A DNA stretch of 64,000 bases from contig JAJKFH010000246.1 of the NCBI GenBank assembly GCA_023333565.1, positions 1-64,000 of the forward strand, read 5' to 3'. This stretch comes from Puffinus mauretanicus. Taxonomy: Eukaryota > Chordata > Aves > Procellariiformes > Procellariidae. This document shows positions 1-11,300 of the stretch, in pieces. The position numbers were made by a program, and so were the translations under genes. Position 1 is the first letter of the stretch, and every line of letters starts with the position of its first letter. Below the pieces are notes generated by a model. The model was not told where the DNA came from, searched no databases, and saw only the letters and a list, made by a program, of their open reading frames with translations.

Positions 1-204
1 CCCTCCCAACTTCTTGTGCACCCCAGCCTACTCGCTGGTGGGGTGGGGTGAGAAGCAGAAAAGGCCTTGGCTCTGTGTAAGCACTGCTCAGCAGTAACGA
101 AAACATCTCTGTGTTATCAACACTGTTTTCAGCACGAATCCAAAACATAGCCCCATACTAGCTACTATGAAGAAAACTAACTCTATCCCAGCCAAAACCG
201 CCAC
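1..204 (-). repeat. 3' LTR (partial) of the 1-1850 ERV
   Basis: Nearly identical to 1646-1850. Its minus-strand start TGTGGCGGTTTTGGC is at 204 next to the polypurine-like tract, so this is the downstream LTR in element orientation. The rest lies before the window. Confidence 0.85.
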
Positions 205-347
205 ATTCTCCACCCCTTATTCCATATCATTTACATCATGCTCAGGTCCCACACTATCCAGTACATCCTCATTAACAACCACCCCACTTCCCATCCTTTG
301 ATATAATACACAAATACCATTCCCTTAGTCTATGGACCACCCCTGTG

Positions 348-390
348 AAATGTCCACAAAATGCCCATAAAATGTCCGCAAAATGTCCAC
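348..390. repeat. 11-bp tandem repeat, 4 copies, in ERV internal region
   Basis: Four imperfect copies of AAAATGTCCAC at 348, 358, 369 and 380. The related element at 3958-4905 has a single copy at the matching place (near 4636), so this is a local expansion. Confidence 0.85.
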
Positions 391-699
391 TGCGTTCATT
401 TAGTCCATGACTTTGCGCTCCATCTGTTACGGTGGTCCCTCAGGACAGGAGAGGTGATGTGTTGCGTGGAGTTATTGGGCACCAAAGCCAGCTCAGGTCA
501 GGCTGCTGCTACACTTGCACTGCTTCTTTTACGGCTTGTCCTCCACTGGTTTAGGTGGTTCCTGCTATAGTAATTCCTATAACTTGCAACTTAAATCACA
601 GGTTACAACAATTTAAAGGTATTTCCATCACAATATCCACCCTTGGTCTCTTTGGACCAGAGCATTGGTTTAATATTGCAATGAACTCCTCCCCTTGCC

Positions 700-1187
700 C
701 CTGCTCCAGCTTGGACTTATCCACAGACTGCAGGCCCTTAGGGATGTACCTGCTCCAGGTGGAGCCTTATCTAGGAGCCACGGTCTCTCCAGGGTATACC
801 TGCTGCGGCATAGACTTATCCACAGCCACAGTCGCTTTGAGGAGCTCCTGTTCCAGCATGGCCTTCTCCATGGCCACAATGCCTTCCGAGATATACCTGC
901 TCCAGCATGGCCTTAGGCACAGCCACAGTCCCTTCAGGAGTGACCCTGCTCCAGCATGGCCTTACCCATGGCTGCAGTCCCTCCTGGGCTGTACCTGCTC
1001 TGTCGTGGGCTTATCCATGGGCCACAATCCCTTCGGAGGTGTACCTGCTGCGGCACAGACATAACCATGGCCACAGATGCTTTGAGACGTACCTGTTCTG
1101 GTGTGGACTTATGCACGGCTACAGACGCTTTGGGGTGTCCTGCTCCCATGGGGACTCATCCACAGGCCACAGTCCCTTCGACTTGAG
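700..1187. repeat. Minisatellite, about 10 copies of a 47-50 bp unit
   Basis: Units start CCTGCTCCAGCATGG and contain a TTATCCA(C/T)(A/G)GCCACAGTCCCTT core. They recur about every 49 bp, roughly ten times, with substitutions and 1-3 bp length changes. It lies between the two LTRs of the 1-1850 ERV. Short repeats of this kind are known in non-coding internal parts of avian LTR elements. Open frames here change with unit length and are not genes. Confidence 0.9.
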
Positions 1188-1645
1188 TTCACACTGGAGT
1201 TCCAGCCTGTCCAGTGCAGCAGCACAGAAACAGCAGCGATGCCCTGGCCGTCTGCCAGCCCAGGCACATGGCCATTGCTGTTATCAACATGTTCCCAGGC
1301 ACAGCAGTCAGATGATCAGCAGCACAGCAAGCAGCGAAAGCAAAAAGCAGCCACTAACGAGCACTAGACTCTAATATACAGTAAGGCAAGCAAGCCCCAT
1401 GGCAAGCACAGGAGCCTGCCAATTAATAGCTAAGCAGCAATAACAGCTGTAAATTCTATCTAGCACATTCCAAACAAATCTGCCGTTATCTCCATCATGC
1501 ATAACGGTTACTTGGGAGGACAAACGCCATCACTACGAACGTGCCCCCCTTCCTTCTTCTTCCCCCAGCTTTATATGCTGAGCATGACATCCTATGTTAT
1601 GGAATATCCCTTTGGTCAGTTGGGGTCAGCTGTCCCAGTCGTGTC

Positions 1646-1850
1646 CCCTCCCAACTTCTTGTGCACCCCAGCCTACTCGCTGGTGGGGTGGGGTGAGAAG
1701 CAGAAAAGGCCTTGGCTCTGTGTAAGCACTGCTCAGCAGTAACGAAAACATCTCTGTGTTATCAACACTGTTTTCAGCACGAATCCAAAACATAGCCCCA
1801 TACAAGCTACTATGGAAAAAATTAACTCTATCCCAGCCAAAACCAGCACA
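1646..1850 (-). repeat. 5' LTR, part matched to the other LTR
   Basis: Only the part that can be aligned with the window's first 204 bases is given. The LTR continues towards lower coordinates (TATA-like tttatatgctg at about 1570 on the + strand) to an unresolved inner edge. Confidence 0.8.
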
Positions 1851-3364
1851 GTCACCGATATGGAACAACTGTATTTCTTCTTCAGCATTTACTTGTCAAG
1901 GAAAGAGCTTGGCAAGTTTTCAGATAATCTGTGTGTTGGTATGTCTGTCTGCCTCTATATATTATGCACAAAACCACCATCCCCACACATAGTAATATGT
2001 GAATCTTTCTTAGCAATCTCTTCTTATTGCTACACAGATATCAGAACGACGGTCTGCTTAAGGTGGTGGAATGCATTTCAGCCGTGCTCAGTTCACATAA
2101 GCAAGTGCTGTTAATTTCTTAGCTAATGTGTAACATTTTGTGATCATATAAGGCATGTTGGTGCTGTAGTCATCCGCAGAATTCCCTGTATTTCTGCAAA
2201 TTTAAACAACATGCTGCTGCTGATTGATTATAGTAATTTTGTTGTTCATATCATCCTATTCATATCACAGCAGGTATTGCTTGTAATTATTAAGGCTATT
2301 TGTTATTAGAGATGCATGGGTGGTGACATACAATGAGAAGCAAGCAATTTAACTGATAATAAAATTAGCTGATCGTGGGAAGTCAGTCTGCTAATTATCT
2401 CCAAACTGTGTCCGTCAACTCTGTTTTGGATTTCTTAGACTCCTCGCTCCCTAGTGGAATAGCTTTTGCAGGGCTGCGTTCTAAGGAACACACCAAATTT
2501 CCCAGCAAGAGGGGTCTTCATCATGTTACACCTTTACTCTCATACAGGTTCGCATAACTTCATAAATACTTTGTGACAAACAGGCATTTGATTGATTGTG
2601 TAATTTACTACAGAACAGGCAGCGCACTAATGAATTTGTATGGAATGTTCTTCATGAAACTTAATAAAAATTAAACTGACCCCTTCAATTTCATAACTAT
2701 TGGGAAGTACTTAGATTTCTTAGTTGTTAAATTTTCAAAACCTCTTGTGATAAATTTAAGTGGTGGAGCACACATTAAGGTCAATTTGAATCTTGTGGAT
2801 AGAGAGTAATGGGACCAGTAGAACTTGGTTTTCTGTGCATCTTTGCATAGGGGTGTTGGCAGCTGGGCATGGCACTGAGGCTGTCATTTTAGTAAGCATT
2901 TGAATGGTTGTTTAATAGCACTACATCTCCTTTTTATATCCAGTATTAATAAGTGTTTTCATAGTTGGGTATGGTCAAATTAAAGGTGGCTGTCAGTTTT
3001 CATATATCCTGTCAGTTTGCTTATGTCTTATTTTAAATACTGGCAGGTACAACAAATAACTCATCCAAAATTAAATATTTTTCCTCATGTCCATTTTTTA
3101 AAACAGATTATTAAAAGTAAACATCGAGTCACTTTCCAAGAAAATACCATCCTGTGTTGAAAAATTATGATGCTTTAAAGGTGATAGCATTGAAATATTT
3201 TAACTGTTTTTAAATAAATGTGTGGATTTTTTCCACAAAGTTGGAAGAGATTCCTCACAGAGAAGACGGAATAAGGTAAAAGGCTTAAGACTTATCATGA
3301 ATTGCTTACACTTCCAGACTAAAGGAAACCTGTACACATAGAAGGAAGATTATCTGAATCATAA
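1851..3364. other. TECRL intron, nothing recognised
   Basis: AT-rich unique-looking sequence. No exon, RNA gene or clear repeat was recognised. The first-exon coding sequence of TECRL was looked for here and not found. Confidence 0.6.
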
Positions 3365-3478
3365 CAGAATGAATCATGGAATTGTAAAACAGTTTGGTTG
3401 GAAGGGATGTTCAAAGATCATCTAGTCCAGCCCCCCTGCCATGGGCAGGGACATCTTTCACCTGATCTGGTTGCTCAG
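3365..3478 (-). mobile_element. CR1 LINE 3' end fragment
   Basis: The + strand reads gaatcatggaattgtaaaac then GGTTGGAAGGGATGTTCAAA, ATCATCTAGTCCAGCC and CTGCCATGGGCAGGGACA, the reverse complement of the CR1 3' UTR. The element is therefore on the minus strand with its 3' end at the left. Only about 115 bp remain. Confidence 0.9.
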
Positions 3479-3957
3479 TGAAGAAGAATGATGTTGATGA
3501 CTCTTAAAATCAAGGAGTTTGTGAATAACATTTCAGCTCAGGAATGGGCAACGTTTTCAGGTGCCTATGTGCATGCAGTTGGAGGGTGACTATATTAAAG
3601 TCTGAGACAAACATCCTTCAAGAGTAGGATAAGTCAGGAGCGTAGAAATTATCAAATAGGAGCTCTTTCTGGAAAACCAGAAAGACATTTCAATAGCTGT
3701 TCAAACACACTGCAAAGAAAGGAACCAAAACTGTTCTACACAAATCCTAGAAATCTAAGAAATCTGATAGAGGAACTAAAATATTCGCTAAATATCAGAA
3801 GATATAATATTGGCTACATAGATCTGTGGTGTGAATCATGATGGCCATTGTTATTTTCTGGTCAGCCTATATCTGCTTTTTAAGTCAATGGTGGTCTGGG
3901 ATATAAGCAGGCTGAAACGTTATTTTCACAACTTTGTTCCAAGTGTGAAATGCATAG

Positions 3958-4488
3958 TGTCGTGGTTTAACCCGGCAGGCAGCCAAACAGCACACAGCCA
4001 CTCGCTCACTCCCTCCCCTGCCCAGTGGGATGGGGAGAGAATCGGAAGGGTAAGAGTGAGAAAACTCGTGGGTTAAGATAAAGACAGTTTAATAGAACAG
4101 AAAAGGAAGGGAGAATAATAATAATGATGATGATGATGATGATGATAGACTATACAAAATGAGTGATGCACAATGCAATTGCTCACCACCTGCACTGACC
4201 GATAACCGAGTAGCGATTCCTACATCCTGGAACGCCTACCATTCATATACTGAGCATGATGTCACATGGTATGGAATACCCTGTTGGCCAGCTGGGCCAC
4301 CTGTCCCGGCTATGCTCCCTCCCAGCCGCTTGTGCACTTGGCAGAGCATGAGAAGCTGAATATCCTTGACTAGCAGGGTACTTAGCAACAACTAAAAACA
4401 TCAGTGTGTTATTAACATTATTCTCATACTAAATTCAAAACACAGCACTAGAACGAAATTTAACTCTATCCCAGCTGAAACCAGGACA
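3958..4488 (-). repeat. 3' LTR of the 3958-4905 ERV
   Basis: 531-bp LTR reading from 4488 to 3958 on the minus strand. The element-strand order is the TGTCCTGGTTTCAGC tip, a TATA-like tatatgaatgg (from about 4257), a trinucleotide run, tattaaactgtctttatc with an ATTAAA poly(A) signal (about 4090), and the end GGTTTAACC...CGACA type at 3958. It closely resembles the solo LTR at 45959-46468. Confidence 0.88.
4111..4147. repeat. ATA/ATG trinucleotide microsatellite in LTR
   Basis: Run of AAT/ATA triplets passing into about seven GAT triplets. The sister LTR at 45959-46468 has a short tatcattatcattattatt at the same point, so the tract expanded in this copy. Confidence 0.85.
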
Positions 4489-4910
4489 GTATCCACCCCT
4501 TATTCTATACCATCTATGTAATGCCCAGGTCTTACATTTTCCAATACCTTCCAATTAATCACCACCACCTTTCTTGTCTTTATATATATACACACACAGA
4601 GATATCATTCTCTTAGTCTATGGGCCATCCCTCTAAAATGTCCATTGAGTTCACTTAGTCCATGACTGGGTTCCATCTGTCATAACAGTCTTTCAGGGCA
4701 GGAGAGATGGTGTGTGGTGTTGGATTGTTGCATCCTGAAGCCAGCTCTGGTTCCATTATCGCTGAACTCGTCCGGTTCTATCATTGTTGCACTTTGCTCG
4801 GTTTCATCGGAGTTCATTCTTCATTAATCTGGGTGATTTTTACTGCAAATACCATTGATAGCAACCATAGAAATGATGATATATATCCCAGCCGAAACCA
4901 GGACACATAG

Positions 4911-6835
4911 CCAAAACCATAATAACCCTGCATAAGGGAGCTGAACAGCTCTGTTGATCACAAGGAATATACAGGGACCGTGACCTACCAAGCACCGTGT
5001 GGCTGAGCTCTGATGCACCATCACAATGTCAGAAAGTAAATAATAATACATGCCTGATCTTAGCTGCAACAAGAGTTACAAGATAAACTTCAGTCACCCA
5101 CGCTCTTGGATTGCCATTAATCTCTGCACGAGGCACCAATGGAAAGTGTTAATAAGAATAAACTGGGAAGTAAACCCTACTAAAAAAAAACCAATCCTAA
5201 AAAAAGAGAAACCCTCCAGCTGTAGACTGGAAGCAAGGGGAGCTTTGCCAGGTGTGGGAATGCAGAGAAGCCTTCGAGTGCTGCACACAGCTGCAGCTGT
5301 GTCTCTGACTTTAGTGAGTGCTTGTTTACTCTGTGTGGGAGCACGCACTCTCCATGTGCACTTCTGAACTCCTGCTGATGGCAGGTGAAGTTTGTCTGCC
5401 AGATAGTGCTGGCTCTAGGTATCCAAGAGAGCCATCAACCCCCTATTCTGACAGGCAGTAGCAAGAATTAATACAGGTGATAATTAGTCACTGCGTTTGG
5501 CTTCTTTTCACTATTAAAAGAAAGAAGAGCTCTTCTCCTATAGGAATGACATGAATGTGTGTTTGCCAGAGCCAGGCTGGATTGGAATGGCTTCCCACAT
5601 TGCCAAATAGAAATCCAGAGCTGTCCTACTGAGAAGTCCCCTAGAGGAAGGTCCCTGTGGAAAACACTCAGTCACAGGAAGAGGGAGGTAAATGGTGACA
5701 AGTGGGGCCAGGGTCCTCGCCAAGTGGTGAGCAGGCAAATCTCTGATGCCTAGGAATGTGTGGGGTTTCCTCTCTCTGAAATGAGTCTGATCAGGCTGGG
5801 AGAGCAGACCAGTCAGACCTCTGAGACCTGCTGAGGAATAAAGTGGGGTCACACTTCTCTCCAGAAAGCAACACTGTTTTTTGCAGAACCCCGGGCAGCT
5901 AAGACTTGGGAACTTGCTAAAGTCTGCTGCCAGTAAAGATTGAAAGTGGGAAACTTTCATGTTCAGACTAAAACCAACATACTTAGAGAGAGAGATGTGT
6001 CTGGACTTTCTCCCCCACTCCATTTGCACAGCATCCACTTGACATTAGCTAGTGGCCCCTGGCCCTCCACCAATAGTAAGAGCTAGGAAGGAGCATCCCA
6101 ACAGCTAATTCCAGGTCCCTCCAGCAAAATACACACAGCACCCCAGGGGTGGTCTGGAAACCAGAGGGACAGTGGTGTGGTAACAAGGTCACTGCAGACA
6201 AGCAGCAGCAAAGGCACATTTCCATCTGTCTAAATCGTTGAGTATGTTTGAACATAATGGTGTACTGAGGCTAAAGGACTGGAAATGTGGGATGACGTGC
6301 TTAAACGTACAACCTCTGTTTGCCCTTGTGAAGATTATGAGCCATACCTAAAAGCACACTGCCACAGGATCAGGTAAATTGGCTTTTATTGAAACATACT
6401 GTAATATGAAGCGGGGGGGGGAGGGGGCTGGGGGGAAGATTCCAATTTAACACAAGTACATTGCATTTCAGGCTCCCAAATAACTATTGATATCTGCTGT
6501 CCTGGAGCAAATCATATCTTCCTTGACAAGTCAGACAGCTGCTCTTTCTCTATCTTCCTTTTGTTATCTTTAATAGCCATGGATTGTTGTGGTACCTTAA
6601 AAACATGTTTGCGACTTACTTGATGGATGTCTCACCTCCTGCTATTAGCCCTGGTTCATGGGTTCATCTAATGCCTGTTCTTGCCTACAAAACTCAGACC
6701 AAGTGCTTTTGAAATGAGAGTGTGCCAGGTGCCACTGCACAGTGGGTGCAGTGCACACTGTGTACAGCTCCCCTTCCCCTCCAGCCGGCAGCCGGTGAGG
6801 TGAACAAGCTCTCTTGATCATCCTGAAATAGAGTT
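4911..6835. other. TECRL intron, nothing recognised
   Basis: Contains A-rich spots (5181-5210) and a G-run at 6412-6436, but no exon or named repeat. Open frames on both strands near 5538-6038 match nothing known to me and lack exon context. Confidence 0.55.
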
Positions 6836-6837
6836 AA

Positions 6838-7040
6838 GGTAGAAGCAACCTCTGGAGCTCATCTGGTCCAGGCTCCTGCTCAGAGCAGGGCCAACTTTCA
6901 AGTCCTATAAGATTGCTCAGGGTCTTCCTCAGCTGAGGCTTGACTATCTCCAGGGAAGTAGGTCCCACAGCTTCTCAGGGCAAATGTTCCCACGTTTGAT
7001 CACAGCCATTGTGGAGAATTTTTTTCTATTTGTTTAAGGT
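6838..7040 (-). mobile_element. Older CR1 LINE fragment
   Basis: The + strand has CCTCTGGAGCTCATCTGGTCCA and CTGCTCAGAGCAGGGCCA, then GATTGCTCAGGGTCTTCCTC and ctccagggaagtaggtccca, with gtggagaatttttttct; this is the reverse complement of an old, diverged CR1 3' UTR. Confidence 0.75.
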
Positions 7041-8306
7041 ATGGGAATACTGGTATCTTAAATACAGGAATACTAACAATTGTAAGATAGGTCTAAAGAA
7101 AACCATGGCTATATTTGACCAATTTCACCCAGACTTTGAATTGAAAAGACAAAGCAAATCTCTTTCAGGCTATCAACTCTCCTAAGGTGTGTCAAAGGAA
7201 ATAAAGACAAATGCAGAAGAAATGGCTGGGGGTGGTGGTAGCGCAGCTGTTCCCTCGCTTTCTTCTGTCAGACTTTGCTGCCCCCAAATCTCAGTCAACA
7301 CCATGGGCTGGGTAAGGTTTCCCCACGCTGCTCCAGGTCAGCCCTAAAATGTGCCGGGTCAGCCCTAAAAACCTTCAACAGCAAACTGAAGAGTGTGTGT
7401 GTGGGTTAAGCTAAGTTACGTGTCTTTATGATGCAAAGGAGGAGTGCTTATATTGTCCATTCAGCCAGCACAGCTGTAGGGGCACAGCCTTCTGCATACA
7501 GGCACTACAAAGAGCTGGACAAATTAACAATTTGAACAGCCACGATCCCTTCTGCAGTCTTTCTGTGGCACTTACCCACTTGTCCTGACACTGAGAGAAA
7601 CAAATGCAGCTGGAGACCTGTACCTGTTCAAACAAAATGACAGGTCTCTGTCCAAAATCATCAAAGGGCACCTAATAACACCTGCCAACTGCTCTCGTGC
7701 ATTTAGGAGCAACCTTTAAACTAAAGCATTTAAAAATCTGCTTCTAGGGAACATCCTTAAGTTGATGGGTATCATGGAAGTCATACATAAACCAGTATTA
7801 GCTACCCAGGTGCCTCTGCTTTTTGTGTCTCTGCCTGATTAATCTGTGATTAAGACCCAGTGCTAGCTGCACGTCCCTAGTAAGGTTTTATATTCCTAAA
7901 TGGGAAAAACCAACCCCTTTGGACCAGGCTGTAGAACAAGCATCATTTTGGAGGGAGGGGCAAGGCTGACACATTTAGTGTGGAGTTTTGGCAAACATAG
8001 TAATAAACAGGGTCCTCTTTACACTTCCCAGTGGTGCGTGCACATGCCCATTTTTTGTGTGCTGATGGAGCATTCAGCATTGATTGGCCCTTCAACACTC
8101 AAGTGGGGAGAAGGGATTTCTGCTCTAATGTGTGTATTGTGTGCTCCTCCCAGCTCTCTTGTATTCTCCTCGTATAGCTGAAACCAAAAGAGAGGATTTT
8201 TTTTTAATCTCACATTTGTAGCTATCGGCTAAAAAGAATACTAACAGAAAGAGAAATTTAGATCCTCCAACATGAAATTAACAGCTATGCTTTGTGATTT
8301 GAACAG
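7041..8306. other. TECRL intron just before the first exon seen
   Basis: No repeat or further exon recognised. A short duplication of TCAGCCCTAAAA occurs at 7341-7371. Confidence 0.55.
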
Positions 8307-8351
8307 GTCCCCAGTGGTACCCTTCCCGCGTTGGCCTGCAACTAGAACGCA
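8307..8351 (+). CDS. TECRL: TECRL coding exon (probably exon 3)
   Basis: 45-nt exon reading [14 protein letters not shown], which matches the TECR-family block PQWYPAR...L in the ubiquitin-like N-terminal region. It begins in phase 1 (GT completes a codon whose first base lies upstream) and ends with one base (A) before gtaagt. The acceptor gatttgaacag has a poor pyrimidine tract. The preceding exon, which should encode the start of the ubiquitin-like fold, is not found in 1-8306. Confidence 0.93.
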
Positions 8352-11300
8352 GTAAGTATTCAGATGGTTGAATACAGCCACCTAACCTATTACTAATCCT
8401 CTGGCAAGTTCTCCTCCTATACATGTTATTGGGTGAACTGTTAGCACTTTTTCATTAATTGATATCAATGATTAACGTATTAGCTTTCTCATTAATAAAG
8501 GAATCTAATGGTTTTCATAACCACTGAGTAAAAATGTTTCAGAATACAGTATATGATCAAATAATGAAGACAAGGCAGTTCTAAAACCATTCACTCACTC
8601 ACCTCACTCACTGAATTATCTGTTTTAATACTTGCTCACAGCCTCATCAGAAGATGCAACTGGCTGCAGGAGGCAGCCTCTTTTTTTGTGCCAGTACACC
8701 AGTTCTTGGTGGACATGGCAGTGGGAGATGAAGCTGCCACGGGCTGTGTGGCGTTTGGTCTGTGGACATGTAGCATTGCAGAGCCCTAGAAAATGAGGGC
8801 TTGGCACCTGGTGGAATTTAGCACCCTCACTGACTTAAAACAGTCAAGAAACATATATTGAAAGGGAGACACAATACACAAAGTGGAAAAGAGAAAAGAA
8901 GTGTTACAGCCATGGCAACACCCCATGCCAGTGGCTGTTGAGGTCTCCTAATATCCAACTCATTGCCTCTATAAAAAAAAGAGAACCAGATATTGCCATT
9001 TTATGTCTCTGCCTGTACACTCTATGTCCATCAGGACTGGAAGCAGATGCCTCAGAATCCTGTGAAAAGTAATGTAATGCTCAGATACACCTGGTCTGCC
9101 TAGGTCAGACAGCTTACAAAGAAATCTTGGGCCTTTGCCCAAGAAGTTGTGTTCATCATGATGGTGCCAACTCTTGTAAAATAGCCTGAGAATGCAAATG
9201 CTTCAGCAAAAGATGTCAGTGAGGGAGACACTGCATACATTGACTTTCCCATTAGTCTTGCAAGACAGAACAAAAAGTGCTCTATGAAATAGTGTGTGTG
9301 ATTGCATGGCATGTCTCTAATGGTCTAGATTAACAGAGATAGCATTGTAACAATTGCTATGCATTGCTGCCCAGTGTCATGTCAGCCTAACGCTTTTGTT
9401 AAAATGAGAGGAGAAAAACTCTCACAGAAATGCTCTAAGTTGCTAACCTGGAGAATAATACCAAGTCACCAAAATAAATCAGAATACAAGTTGGGCCTTG
9501 TCCATTAGCAGGGCAGCCTACGCGTTATGCTGAGCCTGTGAGAGGATGCCTGTTGTTCATGCCATCTCCTCTTCCCTTTTTGTCATTGCAGATGGGCCCT
9601 ATTTGAAGGATTCCATTAACATTCAAAGCCTTGCTGTTTCCTCCATCATTACACTGTATTTTACAGACCTAGGGCAGCAGGTCGGTTGGACCACAGTAAG
9701 TATGTCCTTGTACCAATCAACATGATACATCTTAATGTACAATGTGTTTTAGCATCAAATTACTCCAACTTCCTCAACCTGTCCTTCCCTTTGTCAGATG
9801 GTGTAATTACTTTATCAGCAGTCAAAATGGAATTAAATGGATAGTGAGCCAACTTATCAACGTGCTAACTCTGACATCCAATTGAAGAGTAGAAGGTGGA
9901 CATAACAATATTGCCTGAGGAAAAAAAAAATCATTTTTTAAAAACAGTTTTAGCTTATCTAGGGTTTACATGCCTGTGCAGAACCTGTAGCCAAATACAT
10001 TCATTTCCTGCAAGGCTCCTCAGCTTTGAAAGTGGAAGGATATTAAAAATAAAAAATGGGAATGTCTTACTCTTTGTTGTGGAAGTGGTGAGGCCAAGGA
10101 TTCCAGGCAGAAGATGCCCAGCCAGACTCAGGAGTCACAAAACTTTTGAATCTCTTTGTAAAACAAAAGCATTTGCCATGAGCAACAATACCTCTATTAT
10201 GCTGTGGGTAGAGCCATGATCTGTTTTTATTTCTGGTCTCAGTCTGACTTCAGTTACTTTCCTGTAAGCAGCTGTTGGGAGGTCAGGGTGGCAGGAGAGA
10301 GGCAACATGTTCCACCCAAATGGGATTGTGGGGAACTCTAACCTTACAGGCTCATCTGTGCAAGGAGGAAGTGAAAGATTCAATTCTTTCACAGCCCAAA
10401 GACAGAAGACAGTGGAAGGGTTTGAAAGAACAGTGAAGGAATGGGAGATGAAGAGACCTTTGCAACATCCTGCAAGAGGCACAGGTGGCGGAGCTGAAGG
10501 TAGTCTCACTACTAGACTGACCTAGCTTTTGCTGTAGTGTGCATGTACCGCGTCAGCTGGAATAACACACGGCCCACATCTGTGTATTGGGTAACGAGAT
10601 TCCCAATTTCTGCAGTGAGAAACATGAGTAAGATAGAACTACAGTTTCTGAAAGCCATAAAGGCCACGATGAGACTATTCGTAGCAATGGAAAACAAACC
10701 ACCAATTGCTTGCAATTCCTTTAATGAAGCAAGTGAATTTTTGCTAACTGGCATCATGGCTGTAGGCTGAATTATTAGATTCTTACCTCAGGCAGCCCAC
10801 AGATCCCACCCTGCTCACGTGGGGTGACCACAAGGCCCACTGACAAGCCAACTGTCCTTCCTTGGCTGTACCTATATGGATGGAGCTTGTGAGTGTTAGG
10901 TCTTTAACCAGCTTGCAGATGATAGTACTGGTTCCTCTCTCAGTAGGTCACTATGGGCTAGGAAGCATTACTACAAGACACTTAGAATGGACATGCTATT
11001 TTACAGCTCCTTATCCATTAAACAGTACACTCAAGGTGGATATTGCTGCCAGAACTGCCCTTGACTTTGGGAAGAGTCAGCTTCCAAATCGGCACTGTAA
11101 GATCACATATCCATCTCACCTGCTCAAGCTCACGTGCATTTCTCTCTCCAGGGAAGCAGATAGCCCCCAGCAGCACAAACTCTGGGAGTTTTTAGCCCCT
11201 GTGAACAAGAATATGACCTATATCTATCCTTCCCAGTTCTAAAAACAGGACCCAAATCCCCAGGTGGTGACAAGCAGTTTACTTCAGTGGAGTTAGAGCA

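Larger units (their letters stand above)
1..1850 (-). mobile_element. Short non-coding endogenous retrovirus, 5' end at 1850, cut by window start
   Basis: On the minus strand an LTR starts TGTGCTGGTTTTGGC at 1850; the same LTR tip recurs at 204, directly after a purine-rich tract (rc of ttctccacccctt, 205-217). Positions 1-204 and 1646-1850 are the same sequence: the first ~159 bases are identical and differences lie only in the last ~45. The stretch between them is about 1.1-1.4 kb, carries a minisatellite, and shows no gag, pol or env coding. The inner edge of the 5' LTR is not resolved; it may be near 1320 judging from LTRs of about 510-530 bp elsewhere in the window. One flank would be the target duplication GTCAC at 1851-1855; the other is outside the window. 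The element sits inside the TECRL intron, antisense to the gene. Confidence 0.85.
3958..4905 (-). mobile_element. Internally deleted ERV framed by a 5-bp CATAG duplication
   Basis: A full LTR (3958-4488, minus strand TGTCCTGG...CCACGACA) is followed at higher coordinates by about 395 bp of internal sequence, then a stub of only about 22 bp of the other LTR tip (gccgaaaccaggaca ending at 4905). Direct CATAG repeats flank the whole at 3953-3957 and 4906-4910, showing it is one insertion that has lost most of its 5' LTR and interior. The internal part resembles 205-560 of the first ERV. No coding potential remains. Confidence 0.88.

Noticed and set aside
555..1374. Overlapping open frames with Leu-Leu-Gln-His-Gly-like repeats
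   Set aside because: They are the ~49-bp minisatellite read in several frames; unit length is not a fixed multiple of three and nothing resembles a viral or host protein.
3231..3276. Possible TECRL exon ending AATAAG|gtaaaa
   Set aside because: The translation in any frame does not resemble the TECRL N-terminal region, and the phase and length do not fit.
4111..4147. Trinucleotide array considered as a coding repeat
   Set aside because: It sits in the LTR of an ERV and the sister LTR has the same spot unexpanded.
5538..6038. 166-codon open frame on the minus strand
   Set aside because: No recognisable protein or domain; lies within a TECRL intron; composition like the surroundings.
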